The notes: generated by a model not told the origin, from the sequence alone. Positions 25,709-34,188 are shown, numbered from the stretch's first letter. The stretch: DNA of 64,000 bases from Geodermatophilus africanus (GCF_900107105.1 NZ_FNOT01000004.1:1-64000); one strand, 5' to 3'. A program made the numbers and translations.

Positions 25709-26560
25709 ATGAAGGTCGTGCTGCTCGCCGGCGGTCTGGGAACCCGGCTCAGGGAGGAGACGGAGTTCCGGCCGAAGCCGATGGTCGAGGTCGGCGGCAA
25801 GCCGGTGCTCTGGCACCTCATGAAGGTGTTCGCGTCCCACGGGCTGACCGACTTCGTGATCTGCGCGGGGTACAAGGGCGAGCACATCAAGCAGTACTTC
25901 CTCAACTACGCCGCCCACAACAACGACTTCACGGTCAACCTGGGCCGCCCCGACGAGATCACCTTCCACGACGCCCACCACGAGAGCGACTGGACGGTCA
26001 CGGTCGCCGACACCGGGCCGACCACCATGACCGCCGGCCGCGTGGCACGCATCGAGCGGTTCGTGCGCGGCGAACGGTTCCTCGTGACATACGGTGACGG
26101 CCTCGCCGACATCGACGTCCCGGCGCTGCTCGACTTCCATGACGCACACGGGCTCGAGGCGACCCTGACCACCGTCCGGCCCATGTCCCGGTTCGGTCTG
26201 GTCGACACCAGCGCCAGCGGCGTCGTGACCCGCTTCCGCGAGAAGCCGCAAATGGACGGTCGCGTCAACGCAGGCTTCTTCGTCTTCGAACCCTCGGTCT
26301 TCCGGCACCTGCGCGACAGCGACCACCTGATGCTCGAGCAGGAGCCCCTGACGGCCATCGCCGCGGAGGGTCAGCTGGCCGCCTACCGTCACGACGGGTT
26401 CTGGCAGCCGATGGACACCTCCCGTGAGCACCTCCTGCTCAACCAGCTCTGGGACGCAGGCAGGGCTCCCTGGGCGGTCTGGGACCGCTCCCGCGCTCCT
26501 GGCACGCCCGCCGACATCCCGGCGCCCCGTACCGAGCTGGAGCCGGCTCCCGCGCGGTGA
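25709..26560 (+). CDS. rfbF: Glucose-1-phosphate cytidylyltransferase
   Basis: Makes CDP-glucose from CTP and glucose 1-phosphate, the first step of the CDP-dideoxyhexose route. The 283-residue nucleotidyltransferase has the nucleotide-binding motif MKVVLLAGGLGTRLREETE, KPMVEVGGKPVLWHLMK and the metal-binding TYGDGLADID. FRPKPMVEVGG and the YFLNYAAHNNDF segment are typical of RfbF rather than RmlA. The ATG has GAAGAGGTG upstream. It is divergent from rfbH and ends at a shared bidirectional terminator. Confidence 0.93.
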   Translation: MKVVLLAGGLGTRLREETEFRPKPMVEVGGKPVLWHLMKVFASHGLTDFVICAGYKGEHIKQYFLNYAAHNNDFTVNLGRPDEITFHDAHHESDWTVTVADTGPTTMTAGRVARIERFVRGERFLVTYGDGLADIDVPALLDFHDAHGLEATLTTVRPMSRFGLVDTSASGVVTRFREKPQMDGRVNAGFFVFEPSVFRHLRDSDHLMLEQEPLTAIAAEGQLAAYRHDGFWQPMDTSREHLLLNQLWDAGRAPWAVWDRSRAPGTPADIPAPRTELEPAPAR

Positions 26561-26580
26561 GCCACCTGCACGAGCCCTGA

Positions 26581-26630
26581 CGTCGAGAGGGCAGGACCTC
26601 CGGTTCCCCGGTGGTCCTGCCCCCTCGACG
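26581..26630. terminator. Bidirectional terminator between rfbF and the glycosyltransferase
   Basis: An 18-bp stem with one mismatch (26581-26598 with 26613-26630) encloses a 14-base loop. It lies between two convergent genes. Confidence 0.8.
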
Positions 26631-26639
26631 TCGGTGCGG

Positions 26640-27719
26640 TCAGGCGCCGATGCGGTCCGCGCGGCTGCGGATCTCACGGGCCCGCCGCCACGCGGTGGCC
26701 CACAGCTCGGCGGTGTGCTCGGTGAGGTGGTGCGCCAGCACCCGCTCCCGGTTGGCCGCGGCCTGCTCGCGACGCCAGTCGGCGTCCTCGATGGCGCGGG
26801 TGAGGGCCGTGGCCCAGTCCCGCGGTCGCCTGGCGCGGTAGCCCAGGCCGAGTCGCTCGTACTCGGCACTCGGCGAGCGGACGGCGAAGACGCCGCGCGC
26901 GGAGTACTCGAGCACCTTCAGCCAGCTCTTGCAGTTGTTGAAGGTGTCGATGCGCAGCGGCGCGACGCCGATGTCGAACCGCTCACCGATCGCCGCGGCG
27001 TAGCCGTCGACGTCCAGGATCCAGGGGATCTCCACCGGGTCCTCGGCCAGCCGCAGCATCTCGCGCGCGTTCCCGCCCTGCCCCATGATCGCGAACCGGC
27101 TCCGCCCCCGGTGCCTGTCCAGCGCCTGCGGCAGCCCGCTGCCCATCTCCTGCAGGTCGTACGGGTGGGTGCCCACCGTGCCGGTCCAGCCGATGGTGAC
27201 CAGCTCGGGCTCGCGCTCGTAGGCAGGCGGCAGCTCGGCGATCCGGCGGGGGATCGCGTTGGGGACCAACATCCCGTGGCCCCCCTTGCCGTACAGCGCG
27301 AGCAGGTTGGGGGTGGACACCGTCACCAGGTCGGCTTCACGGACGCACGCCTCGGCGATCCGCCCGACGCCCTTCCGGATCAGGGCGTCGTGCCCCTGGT
27401 GGCCGGGTGGCAGCGCGGTCAGGTGGTCGTCGACCTCGACGACCACAGCGACACCCTGGGCCTGCAGCAGCCGCAGGCAGGCGAGCATCTCCCAGGTCTT
27501 CGGCAGCTGCAGGACGACGACGTCGGCGCCCTGGGCGTCGACGTCGCGGACCACGAGCGGGCCCGCCGGGTTCTCCGGGTCGGGGGCCATGACCGTCTTG
27601 AGGCCGTGCTGGACGGTCACCTCGATGCTGAGGCCGGCCTCGGTGACGGCGCGCGCGGGCTCGGCGATGCGGTGGAAGAGCGACCCGGTGAACATCGTGT
27701 GGGACAGGAGCACGTTCAT
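26640..27719 (-). CDS. GT4-like glycosyltransferase next to flagellin
   Basis: A 359-residue GT-B type protein. The C-terminal half has features of family 4 enzymes (TIGWTGTVGTHPYDLQ; ILDVDGYAAAIGERFDIGVAPLR; CKSWLKVLEYSARGVFAV). The N-terminal half has an acceptor-domain pattern ending with VEVDDHLTALPPGHQGHD. No signal peptide is seen. It lies between the CDP-sugar genes and fliC, and could transfer the dideoxyhexose or another sugar onto flagellin. Its specificity is inferred only from location. Confidence 0.75.
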   Translation of the reverse strand: MNVLLSHTMFTGSLFHRIAEPARAVTEAGLSIEVTVQHGLKTVMAPDPENPAGPLVVRDVDAQGADVVVLQLPKTWEMLACLRLLQAQGVAVVVEVDDHLTALPPGHQGHDALIRKGVGRIAEACVREADLVTVSTPNLLALYGKGGHGMLVPNAIPRRIAELPPAYEREPELVTIGWTGTVGTHPYDLQEMGSGLPQALDRHRGRSRFAIMGQGGNAREMLRLAEDPVEIPWILDVDGYAAAIGERFDIGVAPLRIDTFNNCKSWLKVLEYSARGVFAVRSPSAEYERLGLGYRARRPRDWATALTRAIEDADWRREQAAANRERVLAHHLTEHTAELWATAWRRAREIRSRADRIGA

Positions 27720-27982
27720 GGCAGCAGACGTCCTCACGGCACTCAGCGGTAGAGCGCCAGCTACGTCGCCCGAGCCGCAGGCCGGGCGGGGGATCAGGTC
27801 GGGCGCGGGCGTCGCACGAGGCGACTCCTCAGCCGGGTCACCATCCCGGCCGGCCGCCGTCCCCGTCCGCCACCGACCGTGGACACGCCGTCCCGCGCCC
27901 CATGCGCCCCGGTCACCCGCCCCGCCCCAGCAGTCCCGACCCCGTGGGGGTGAGGTCGAGGAGAAATCCTCGGCGGTTCGCC

Positions 27983-28010
27983 TCAAGATCCCCTCGGCCC
28001 CGGCCGTAGT
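27983..28010 (+). promoter_or_regulatory. FliA-type promoter of fliC
   Basis: The sequence is TCAA-N16-GCCGTAGT, 68 bases before the flagellin start. Confidence 0.7.
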
Positions 28011-28030
28011 GACTCCTGCAAGGCCGCAGC

Positions 28031-28076
28031 ACGGATGCAGCGGTTACCGGATACGACCCGATTCCAAGGAGGAACA
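28031..28076 (+). promoter_or_regulatory. Candidate CsrA-binding leader of fliC
   Basis: The predicted fliC leader contains GGA motifs at 28033-28035, 28049-28051, 28068-28070 and 28071-28073. The last two lie in the Shine-Dalgarno. Two sites about 35 bases apart, one over the ribosome site, is the arrangement used by CsrA on Bacillus flagellin mRNA. CsrA and FliW are encoded in this locus. Confidence 0.5.
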
Positions 28077-28078
28077 CC

Positions 28079-28894
28079 ATGGGTCTGCGCGTCAACAACA
28101 ACATCGCCGCGTTCAACGCCTACCGCAACCTGAACGTGACCGATGGTGCGATGAGCAAGTCGCTGGAGAAGCTGTCCAGCGGTCTGCGCATCAACCGGGC
28201 CGCCGACGACGCCGCCGGCCTGGCCATCTCCGAGGGCCTGCGTGCGCAGATCGGTGGCCTCAAGGTCGCCGTCCGCAACGCGCAGGACGGCATCTCCGTC
28301 GTCCAGACGGCGGAGGGCGCCCTCACGGAGACGCACTCCATCCTGCAGCGCATGCGCGACCTCGCGGTGCAGGCGGCCAACGACGGTGCCCTGACGGACA
28401 CCGACAAGGCCAAGGCCAACGAGGAGTTCCAGGCGCTGAAGTCCGAGCTGGACGACATCGCCAAGCTCACCACGTTCAATGGCACCAGCCTGCTGAGCGG
28501 TGGCTACACGGGGACGTTCCAGGTCGGGTCGAACGCCGGCGAGACGCTGTCGGTCGGCATCTCCAGCATGGCGGCTTCGTCCCTGGGCGCCAGCGGGAGC
28601 ATCTCGTCCCTGGCGACCGCCTCCGCGGCGATCTCGTCGGTCAACGACGCCATCGGCAAGGTCTCCGAGCAGCGCGCCAAGCTCGGTGCGGTCCAGAACC
28701 GGCTCGAGCACAAGATCAACAACCTGAACGCCACCGTCGAGAACCTGACCGCGTCGGAGAGCCGCATCCGCGACACCGACATGGCCCAGGAGATGGTGTC
28801 CTTCACGCGGTCGCAGATCCTGTCGCAGGCCGGTACGGCGATGCTCGCCCAGGCCAACCAGAGCTCGCAGGGTGTCCTGCAGCTCCTCGGCTGA
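28079..28894 (+). CDS. fliC: Flagellin
   Basis: The filament protein, 271 residues, which is short for a flagellin. It is almost only the conserved D0/D1 core. The N-terminus has the pattern SLEKLSSGLRINRAADDAAG, and the C-terminus has SRIRDTDMAQEMVSFTRSQI followed by LSQAGTAMLAQANQ. The middle domain, about 50 residues, is Ser/Ala-rich and offers possible O-glycosylation sites. A single copy is seen. It has a FliA-type promoter, a GGA-rich leader and a perfect terminator after the stop. Confidence 0.97.
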   Translation: MGLRVNNNIAAFNAYRNLNVTDGAMSKSLEKLSSGLRINRAADDAAGLAISEGLRAQIGGLKVAVRNAQDGISVVQTAEGALTETHSILQRMRDLAVQAANDGALTDTDKAKANEEFQALKSELDDIAKLTTFNGTSLLSGGYTGTFQVGSNAGETLSVGISSMAASSLGASGSISSLATASAAISSVNDAIGKVSEQRAKLGAVQNRLEHKINNLNATVENLTASESRIRDTDMAQEMVSFTRSQILSQAGTAMLAQANQSSQGVLQLLG

Positions 28895-28932
28895 GCCAGG
28901 GCGCTGAGCGCCTGACAGCACAGCACGACCCG

Positions 28933-28964
28933 GTGAGGGGGGAGGTTCCGGCCTCCCCCCTCAC
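28933..28964 (+). terminator. Terminator after fliC
   Basis: A perfect 13-bp stem (GTGAGGGGGGAGG with its complement at 28952-28964) encloses a 6-base loop, 39 bases after the flagellin stop. Confidence 0.8.
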
Positions 28965-29000
28965 TGGCGTCCCCACCCCTGACCCCGCCTGGAGGCACCC

Positions 29001-30386
29001 ATGGTCAGCCTGAGCGTCGACGGCCTGATCTCCGGCCTGGACACCACCACCCTCGTCTCCCAGCTCGTCGCCGCCGAGGCGCTGCCACAGACCCGGCTGA
29101 AGACGCAGATGACCGCAGCACAGAACGCCGCCGCCGCCTACCGCGAGGTCAACACCAAGATCGACGCCGTGCGCACGGCCGCCGCGGCACTCACCGCCGA
29201 CGGTCTCGCCGCGGCCCGGACGGCGAAGAGCAGCACCCCCTCGGTGACCGCGAGCGCCACGTCGACGGCCGTCCCCGGCAGCCGGTTGAGCTTCACGGTC
29301 CGCTCCCTGGCCTCGACCGCCAGTTTCGTCAGCGGCGTCACCTGGGAGTCGGCGAGCACGCCGGTCCGCACCGCCACCACCTCCGGCGGCACCGTCGCCG
29401 ACCCGTGGCCGCTGACGATCAGCCGGCCGGACGGCACCGAGACGGTCCTGACCCCGCCCGCCGGCGCGACGCTGGCGCAGACGGTCGCGTACATCAACGG
29501 CCTGGAGGGCGCCGGCGTCCGCGCCACGGCCCTGAATACCGGCGACGGCTACCGTCTCCAGCTCACCAGCGCCGTCTCCGGCGCAGACGGCGACTTCTCC
29601 GTCCGGCCGACGGCGGGTGACGCCTTCTCCCAGGTCTCCATCGCGGCGGATGCCGTGCTGGAGCTGGGCGGGGACAACGTCACGGTCCGGTCGGCAACGA
29701 ACACCTTCGCCGAGGTGATCACCGGCGTCTCGGTCACGGTCACGGAGAAGAACGCCATCGGCGTCGTGGAGGTGGGCGAGGACCCGAAGTCAGTCGCCGC
29801 CAAGGTCAAGACGTTCGTCGACGCGGTGAACTCCGCGCTGAGCACCATCACGAAGCACGGCAACTCCGACAAGGGCAGCACCGCCGCACTCAAGGGCGAC
29901 TTCCAACTTCGCGCCCTGACCAGCCAGCTCCTGCAGAGCGTCTCCGACGTGGTGAGCGGCGCCGGCTCCCCCGGCGCCGTCGGGATCGAACTGACCCGCG
30001 ACGGCACCGTCACCTTCGACGAGACCACCTTCCTCGCGAAGCTCGCCTCCGACCCCGACACGGTGCAGCGGATGCTCTCCGGAGCGTCCGCCGACAACAC
30101 GACGACGCCGCTCACCCCGGCCGTCGAGGGGATCAGCCAGCGCCTGGAGGCCCTGACCAAGCGGGTGACGAACGCGACCACGGGGACGCTGACCCTGCTG
30201 GCACAGGGCCGGGACACCCTGGTCAAGGACTTCGAGTCGCGGATCGCGGACTGGGACCTGCGCCTGGCCGCCCGCAAGGAGTCGCTGACCCGCCAGTTCA
30301 CCGCCATGGAGACGGCGCTGAGCTCGCTGAAGAACCAGTCCACCTGGCTGGCCGGCCAGCTCAGTTCGCTGCCCAGCTCAAGCTGA
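29001..30386 (+). CDS. fliD: Flagellar filament cap protein FliD (HAP2)
   Basis: Caps the filament tip and helps flagellin polymerise. The 461-residue protein has the FliD N-terminal coiled coil (SVDGLISGLDTTTLVSQLVA) and the C-terminal domain (GNSDKGSTAALKGDFQLRAL; SRIADWDLRLAARKESLTRQF; METALSSLKNQSTWLAGQL). It follows the fliC terminator without a recognisable FliA-type promoter, so it may depend on read-through. Its stop lies inside the fliS promoter. Confidence 0.95.
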   Translation: MVSLSVDGLISGLDTTTLVSQLVAAEALPQTRLKTQMTAAQNAAAAYREVNTKIDAVRTAAAALTADGLAAARTAKSSTPSVTASATSTAVPGSRLSFTVRSLASTASFVSGVTWESASTPVRTATTSGGTVADPWPLTISRPDGTETVLTPPAGATLAQTVAYINGLEGAGVRATALNTGDGYRLQLTSAVSGADGDFSVRPTAGDAFSQVSIAADAVLELGGDNVTVRSATNTFAEVITGVSVTVTEKNAIGVVEVGEDPKSVAAKVKTFVDAVNSALSTITKHGNSDKGSTAALKGDFQLRALTSQLLQSVSDVVSGAGSPGAVGIELTRDGTVTFDETTFLAKLASDPDTVQRMLSGASADNTTTPLTPAVEGISQRLEALTKRVTNATTGTLTLLAQGRDTLVKDFESRIADWDLRLAARKESLTRQFTAMETALSSLKNQSTWLAGQLSSLPSSS

Positions 30387-30404
30387 GGCTCGCGCGGCCG
30401 AACC
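30378..30404 (+). promoter_or_regulatory. FliA-type promoter of fliS
   Basis: The sequence is TCAA-N15-GCCGAACC. It overlaps the last codons of fliD and lies 36 bases before the fliS start. Confidence 0.65.
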
Positions 30405-30440
30405 TGTCAGTACCCCCGCTTCCCCCAGGAGACGCACCTG

Positions 30441-30827
30441 ATGAGCACCGCCTCCCTCCGTTCCCGCTACCTCGGCGACTCGGTCGCGACGGCGTCCCCC
30501 CAGCGGATCCTCGTGATGCTGTACGACCGGCTCGTGCTCGACCTCGAGCGCGCCGAGATCGCCCTGGACACCGGGGACCGCACCGAGGCCGCCGCGCAGA
30601 TCCAGCACGCGCAGGACATCGTGTTCGAGCTCCGCGAGAGCCTGCGCGTCGACGCCTGGGAGGGCGGCCCCCGGCTGGCCGCGCTCTACACGTGGATGAT
30701 CACCGAGCTGGTGCAGGCCGGCGTCAAGCGCGACCGCAACCGCGTCGCCGCCTGCCGGCAGATAGCCGAGCCGCTCCGGGACGCGTGGCGGCAGGCCGCC
30801 GCCACCCTCACGGCCTCCCCCGCATGA
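30441..30827 (+). CDS. fliS: Flagellar export chaperone FliS
   Basis: Binds the flagellin C-terminus in the cytoplasm and prevents premature polymerisation. The 128-residue helical protein shows the family motifs SRYLGDSVATASPQRILVML-like N-terminus, YDRLVLDLERAEIALDTGD and LYTWMITELVQAGVKRD. The ATG has CAGGAG upstream. It overlaps the next gene by 4 bp (ATGA). Confidence 0.94.
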   Translation: MSTASLRSRYLGDSVATASPQRILVMLYDRLVLDLERAEIALDTGDRTEAAAQIQHAQDIVFELRESLRVDAWEGGPRLAALYTWMITELVQAGVKRDRNRVAACRQIAEPLRDAWRQAAATLTASPA

Positions 30828-31177
30828 CACCCGGTCGCCCGGCGGCGGCCGGGGACGGGTCCCGCGACTGGGCCACGGTCCTCGACGAGCTCGAGGGCGA
30901 GGTGCTCGCCGCCGAGTCCACGCTGCGGTCCGACCGCCAAGACGAGATCGCCGCGTGGGGACGCCGAGCCGAGGACTGGGTGCCGCCCTCGTCGGCCCTC
31001 GGCCCGGTGCCCGAGGACCTCCGCGAGCGTGCCGCGCGGCTGCTGCAGCACCAGCTGGCCGTCGCCGAGGAGCTCGTCGAGCGGATCATCCAGTCGCGGC
31101 GGCAGCGCGACGTCGCCGCCCGGATGTCCTACGGGCCGTCCCGCCCCATCGCCTCCTACATCGACCGGGCCCTCTGA
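30824..31177 (+). CDS. Hypothetical protein coupled to fliS (FliT position)
   Basis: A 117-residue, mainly helical and acidic protein. The ATG overlaps the fliS stop, so the two are co-translated. FliT-type chaperones occupy this position in many flagellar loci, and the helical pattern (VLDELEGEVLAAESTL; RAARLLQHQLAVAEELVER) is compatible. No sequence motif proves it. A terminator follows. Confidence 0.65.
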   Translation: MTPGRPAAAGDGSRDWATVLDELEGEVLAAESTLRSDRQDEIAAWGRRAEDWVPPSSALGPVPEDLRERAARLLQHQLAVAEELVERIIQSRRQRDVAARMSYGPSRPIASYIDRAL

Positions 31178-31196
31178 GGGATCCACCGCACTCGAC

Positions 31197-31234
31197 AGCC
31201 CCCCGTGGCGCCGGCACCGGCGCTGCGGGGGGCT
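31197..31234 (+). terminator. Terminator after the fliS unit
   Basis: AGCCCCCCG at 31197-31205 pairs with CGGGGGGCT at 31226-31234. The loop contains a further GCGCCGG/CCGGCGC stem. Confidence 0.75.
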
Positions 31235-31355
31235 TCGTCGTCCCCGTGGGCGGGACGGCGTCGCCGTCCCCCGGCACCCCGCAACGCACCGCGAGTCACA
31301 GTCGGCACGTCCATCCCACCGGCGTACACCCACCACTCCCGTGGGGGCCTGCCGG

Positions 31356-31383
31356 TCAGGGGCCCGCAGGCCGGTGCCGATGA
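31356..31383 (+). promoter_or_regulatory. Flagellar promoter of flgB operon, TCAG/GCCGATGA class
   Basis: The sequence is TCAG-N16-GCCGATGA. The block GGTCAGGG and the -10 are identical to those before fliM (44983-45010) and differ from the TCAAG class. Confidence 0.65.
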
Positions 31384-31504
31384 CTGCAGAGCACGGAAAG
31401 CGCACCTCTCGCCACGGATCGGCGGCCCACTCACTCGCTCGCGAGTGTCTCCTGCGTACCCGGAGGCCGATCGTGTCCTGCTGCCCTGCCCGAGGAACCG
31501 CCCG

Positions 31505-31852
31505 GTGATCGGCGACGTCACCTCGTCGGCGCTGCACTCCGCCCTGGCCGGGCTCGCCCAGCGGCAGCGGGTCACCGCCGACAACATCGCGAACCTGCAG
31601 ACGCCCGGCTTCCTGGCCGGCCGCGTCGACTTCGAGACCGGCCTGCGCGGCGCCCTGACCAGTGGCCAGACGCCGACCGCCACCACCGGCACGGTCCAAC
31701 GCTCCCTGGAGCCGACCCGGATGGACGGGAACAACGTGAACCTCGACGCCGAGACCGTCATCGCCACCGAGACCGGCCTGCGCTACCAGCTGGCGCTCAA
31801 CGCCCTCGACGGCAAGTACAACGTGCTGCGCACGTCGCTGCGGACGGCGTGA
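31505..31852 (+). CDS. flgB: Flagellar basal-body rod protein FlgB
   Basis: Proximal rod protein, 115 residues. The N-terminal rod motif is present (LHSALAGLAQRQRVTADNIANLQTPGF), with the C-terminal helix ending in LRYQLALNALDGKYNVLRTSL. The GTG start has GAGGAA eight bases upstream. It opens the long basal-body/export operon. Confidence 0.94.
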   Translation: MIGDVTSSALHSALAGLAQRQRVTADNIANLQTPGFLAGRVDFETGLRGALTSGQTPTATTGTVQRSLEPTRMDGNNVNLDAETVIATETGLRYQLALNALDGKYNVLRTSLRTA

Positions 31853-31856
31853 CGGC

Positions 31857-32261
31857 ATGAGCACCTTCGACTCGCTCGGGATCTCCGGCTCCGGGCTGCT
31901 CGTGCACCGCAAGTGGCTGGACGCCGTCTCGGACAACATCGCCAACATCAACAACGTCACCTCGACCGACCAGGACGCGTTCCAGGAGCGGCTGATCGTG
32001 GCGCAGGCCGTCGACTACGGCTCCGGCGAGGGCGGCGTCCGCGTGGCCCGGGCCGAGTACGGCAGCGCGGAGGGCCGGATGGTCTACGAGCCCGACCACC
32101 CGCTGGCCGACGCCAACGGCTACGTGAGGTACCCGGACATCGACCTGGGCGACCAGATGACCCAGCTGATCATGGCGCAGCGCGGCTACCAGGCGAACCT
32201 CGCCGTCGTCGAGCGCGCCACCACCGCCTACCAGGCCGCACTCCAGCTCGGGAAGGGCTGA
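31857..32261 (+). CDS. flgC: Flagellar basal-body rod protein FlgC
   Basis: Rod protein of 134 residues with the motif LVHRKWLDAVSDNIANINN, the family-typical YEPDHPLADANGYVRYPDI and the C-terminal QLIMAQRGYQANLAVVERA. The ATG follows the flgB stop by 4 bp. Confidence 0.95.
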   Translation: MSTFDSLGISGSGLLVHRKWLDAVSDNIANINNVTSTDQDAFQERLIVAQAVDYGSGEGGVRVARAEYGSAEGRMVYEPDHPLADANGYVRYPDIDLGDQMTQLIMAQRGYQANLAVVERATTAYQAALQLGKG

Positions 32262-32263
32262 CC

Positions 32264-32596
32264 ATGACCTCCCCCGTCGGTGGCGTCTCGTTCCCCTCTG
32301 CGATCACCGGCCTGTCCGGGATCACCGGGGCGGCCGCCACCCCCGACGCCGTCGCGCAGACCACCGCGGCCGGCGACAACGGCTTCGCCTCGGTCCTGGT
32401 GTCCTCACTGGAGGAGCTGCAGGCCAAGCAGGCGACGTCCGACGGCCTGGCCGTCCAGGCCTCCACCGGCGACCTGCGTGACGTGCACGACTACATGATC
32501 GCGGCCAACGAGGCCAAGCTCGCCACCGACATGGTCGTGACCATCAAGAACAAGGCCGTCGAGGCCTTCAACGAGATCCTGAGGATGCCGGTCTGA
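32264..32596 (+). CDS. fliE: Flagellar hook-basal body complex protein FliE
   Basis: Joins the MS ring to the rod. The 110-residue protein has a disordered N-terminus and the conserved C-terminal helix with DVHDYMIAANEAKLATDMVV and IKNKAVEAFNEILRMPV. Its stop overlaps the fliF ATG by one base (TGATG). Confidence 0.94.
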   Translation: MTSPVGGVSFPSAITGLSGITGAAATPDAVAQTTAAGDNGFASVLVSSLEELQAKQATSDGLAVQASTGDLRDVHDYMIAANEAKLATDMVVTIKNKAVEAFNEILRMPV

Positions 32597-34188
32597 TGCC
32601 TGCTGCCCTCGCCGGGCCGCTGGAGCGGATCCGCTCCGCGCTCTCCACGATCAGCCTCGGCCAGAAGGTCGTCATCGGCCTGCTCGCCACCGGGCTGGTC
32701 CTCGGCGGGTTCTTCTTCTACCGGTGGATCACGGCCCCCACCTACGCCCCGCTGTTCTCGAACCTGGCCTCGACCGACGCCTCGGCGATCGTCGACGAGC
32801 TCAACGCGGCCGGTGTCGCCTACGAGCTCGCCGACGGCGGCGGGACGATCATGGTGCCGAACGAGCAGGTCTACGACCTGCGGCTGTCGATGAGCGGCAA
32901 GGGCCTGCCCGCGGGCAACGACACCGGCTACGCGCTGCTCGACGAGCAGGGCATCACGACCAGCGAGTTCCAGCAGCAGGTCACCTACCAGCGGGCCCTG
33001 CAGGACGAGCTGTCGGCCACCCTGGAGTCGCTCGAGGGCGTGCGCACCGCCGTCGTCCACCTGGCGCTGCCCGAGGAGGAGGTGTTCGCCTCCGACGAGG
33101 CCGAGCCCACCGCCTCGGTGCTGCTGGACCTGGCACCGGGCACCTCGCTCGACAGCGGCCAGGTGCAGGCGGTGACCAACCTCGTCTCCTCGAGCATCGA
33201 GGGCATGGACCCGGAGCAGGTCACCGTCGCCGACGCTGCGGGCACCGTGCTCTCGGCGCCCGGCCAGGGGGTGACCGCCGCCGCCGGCGACGCCCGGTCG
33301 CAGCTGGAGCAGGACTACGAGGACCGGCTGGCCGCCAACGCGCAGGCCGTCCTCGACCCCATCCTCGGCCCCGGCCGCGCCAAGGTGTCGGTCCGCGCCG
33401 ACGTGGACCTGGACCAGCGCAGCACCACCTCGGAGACGCACACCTACGAGGAGGGCACCCCGCCCATCTCGTCGAGCACGACGACCGAGGAGTACACCGG
33501 CAACGGCGCCGCGGTCGGCGGCATCCTCGGCCCGGAGAACCAGGCCGACGCCGGCGCCGGGGCCGGGGACTCCGCGTACAACAAGGAGTCGACGACCGCG
33601 AACAACGCCGTCGGCACGACGGTCGAGACCGTCGAGGGCGCGCCCGGGCGGATCAACCGGCTCACCGTCTCCGTCGTCATGGACGAGGCGGTCGCCGGCA
33701 ACCTCAACCAGGCGCAGATCCAGCAGCTCGTCGGCAACGCCGTCGGCCTCGACGTCGCCCGCGGCGACGACATCACCGTCGCCGCCATGGAGTTCGACAC
33801 GACCGCGGCGGACGCCGCGGCCGAGGAGCTCGCCGCGGCCGAGGAGGCCGAGCGGCAGGCGCAGATGTGGTCGCTGATCAAGACCGGCGGCATCGCCCTC
33901 GGCATCGCCCTGCTCGTGCTCGTCGTCTGGCTGCGCTCGCGCCGCAAGGACGAGGACGAGGAGGAGGACTACGAGGCCCTCGAGCTCGCCGACGACGTGA
34001 TGGCCGAGCTCGACCGGATCCGCATCGAGAGCACGCGGGCCGTGCCGGTCGTCGACAACGCCGCCCTGGAGCTGGAGGCCGCCGAGCGGGCCCGAGTCCG
34101 CGGCGAGATCTCCAGCATGGTGAGTGAGAAGCCGGACGAGGTCGCCGCCATGCTGCGCGGCTGGTTGAGCGAGAGCGGTGTGAAGTGA
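32596..34188 (+). CDS. fliF: Flagellar MS-ring protein FliF
   Basis: Forms the membrane ring on which the motor and export gate assemble. The 530-residue protein has a first membrane segment at about 24-42 (VVIGLLATGLVLGGFFFYR), two ring-building domains, a flexible Gly/Ala/Asp-rich loop near 300-330 and a second membrane segment at about 431-447 (GIALGIALLVLVVWLRS). The acidic C-terminal tail that binds FliG ends MLRGWLSESG. The stop is formed by a coupling repeat (GTGA) rather than directly by the fliG start. Confidence 0.96.
   Translation: MPAALAGPLERIRSALSTISLGQKVVIGLLATGLVLGGFFFYRWITAPTYAPLFSNLASTDASAIVDELNAAGVAYELADGGGTIMVPNEQVYDLRLSMSGKGLPAGNDTGYALLDEQGITTSEFQQQVTYQRALQDELSATLESLEGVRTAVVHLALPEEEVFASDEAEPTASVLLDLAPGTSLDSGQVQAVTNLVSSSIEGMDPEQVTVADAAGTVLSAPGQGVTAAAGDARSQLEQDYEDRLAANAQAVLDPILGPGRAKVSVRADVDLDQRSTTSETHTYEEGTPPISSSTTTEEYTGNGAAVGGILGPENQADAGAGAGDSAYNKESTTANNAVGTTVETVEGAPGRINRLTVSVVMDEAVAGNLNQAQIQQLVGNAVGLDVARGDDITVAAMEFDTTAADAAAEELAAAEEAERQAQMWSLIKTGGIALGIALLVLVVWLRSRRKDEDEEEDYEALELADDVMAELDRIRIESTRAVPVVDNAALELEAAERARVRGEISSMVSEKPDEVAAMLRGWLSESGVK

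Larger units (their letters stand above)
27720..28078. other. 359-bp divergent intergenic region upstream of fliC
   Basis: This region holds the fliC promoter (27983-28010) and a leader of about 60 bases with a strong AAGGAGG ribosome site at 28066-28072. A short hairpin (CGAGGA/TCCTCG) lies around 27956-27971. The left part, upstream of the glycosyltransferase, shows no recognisable site. Confidence 0.55.
31178..31504. other. 327-bp intergenic region before flgB
   Basis: This region contains the fliS-unit terminator and, at 31356-31383, the promoter of the basal-body operon. A leader of about 110 bases precedes flgB and includes the inverted repeat CACTCGCTCGCGAGTG near 31434-31449. No supported coding frame is seen. 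Confidence 0.6.
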
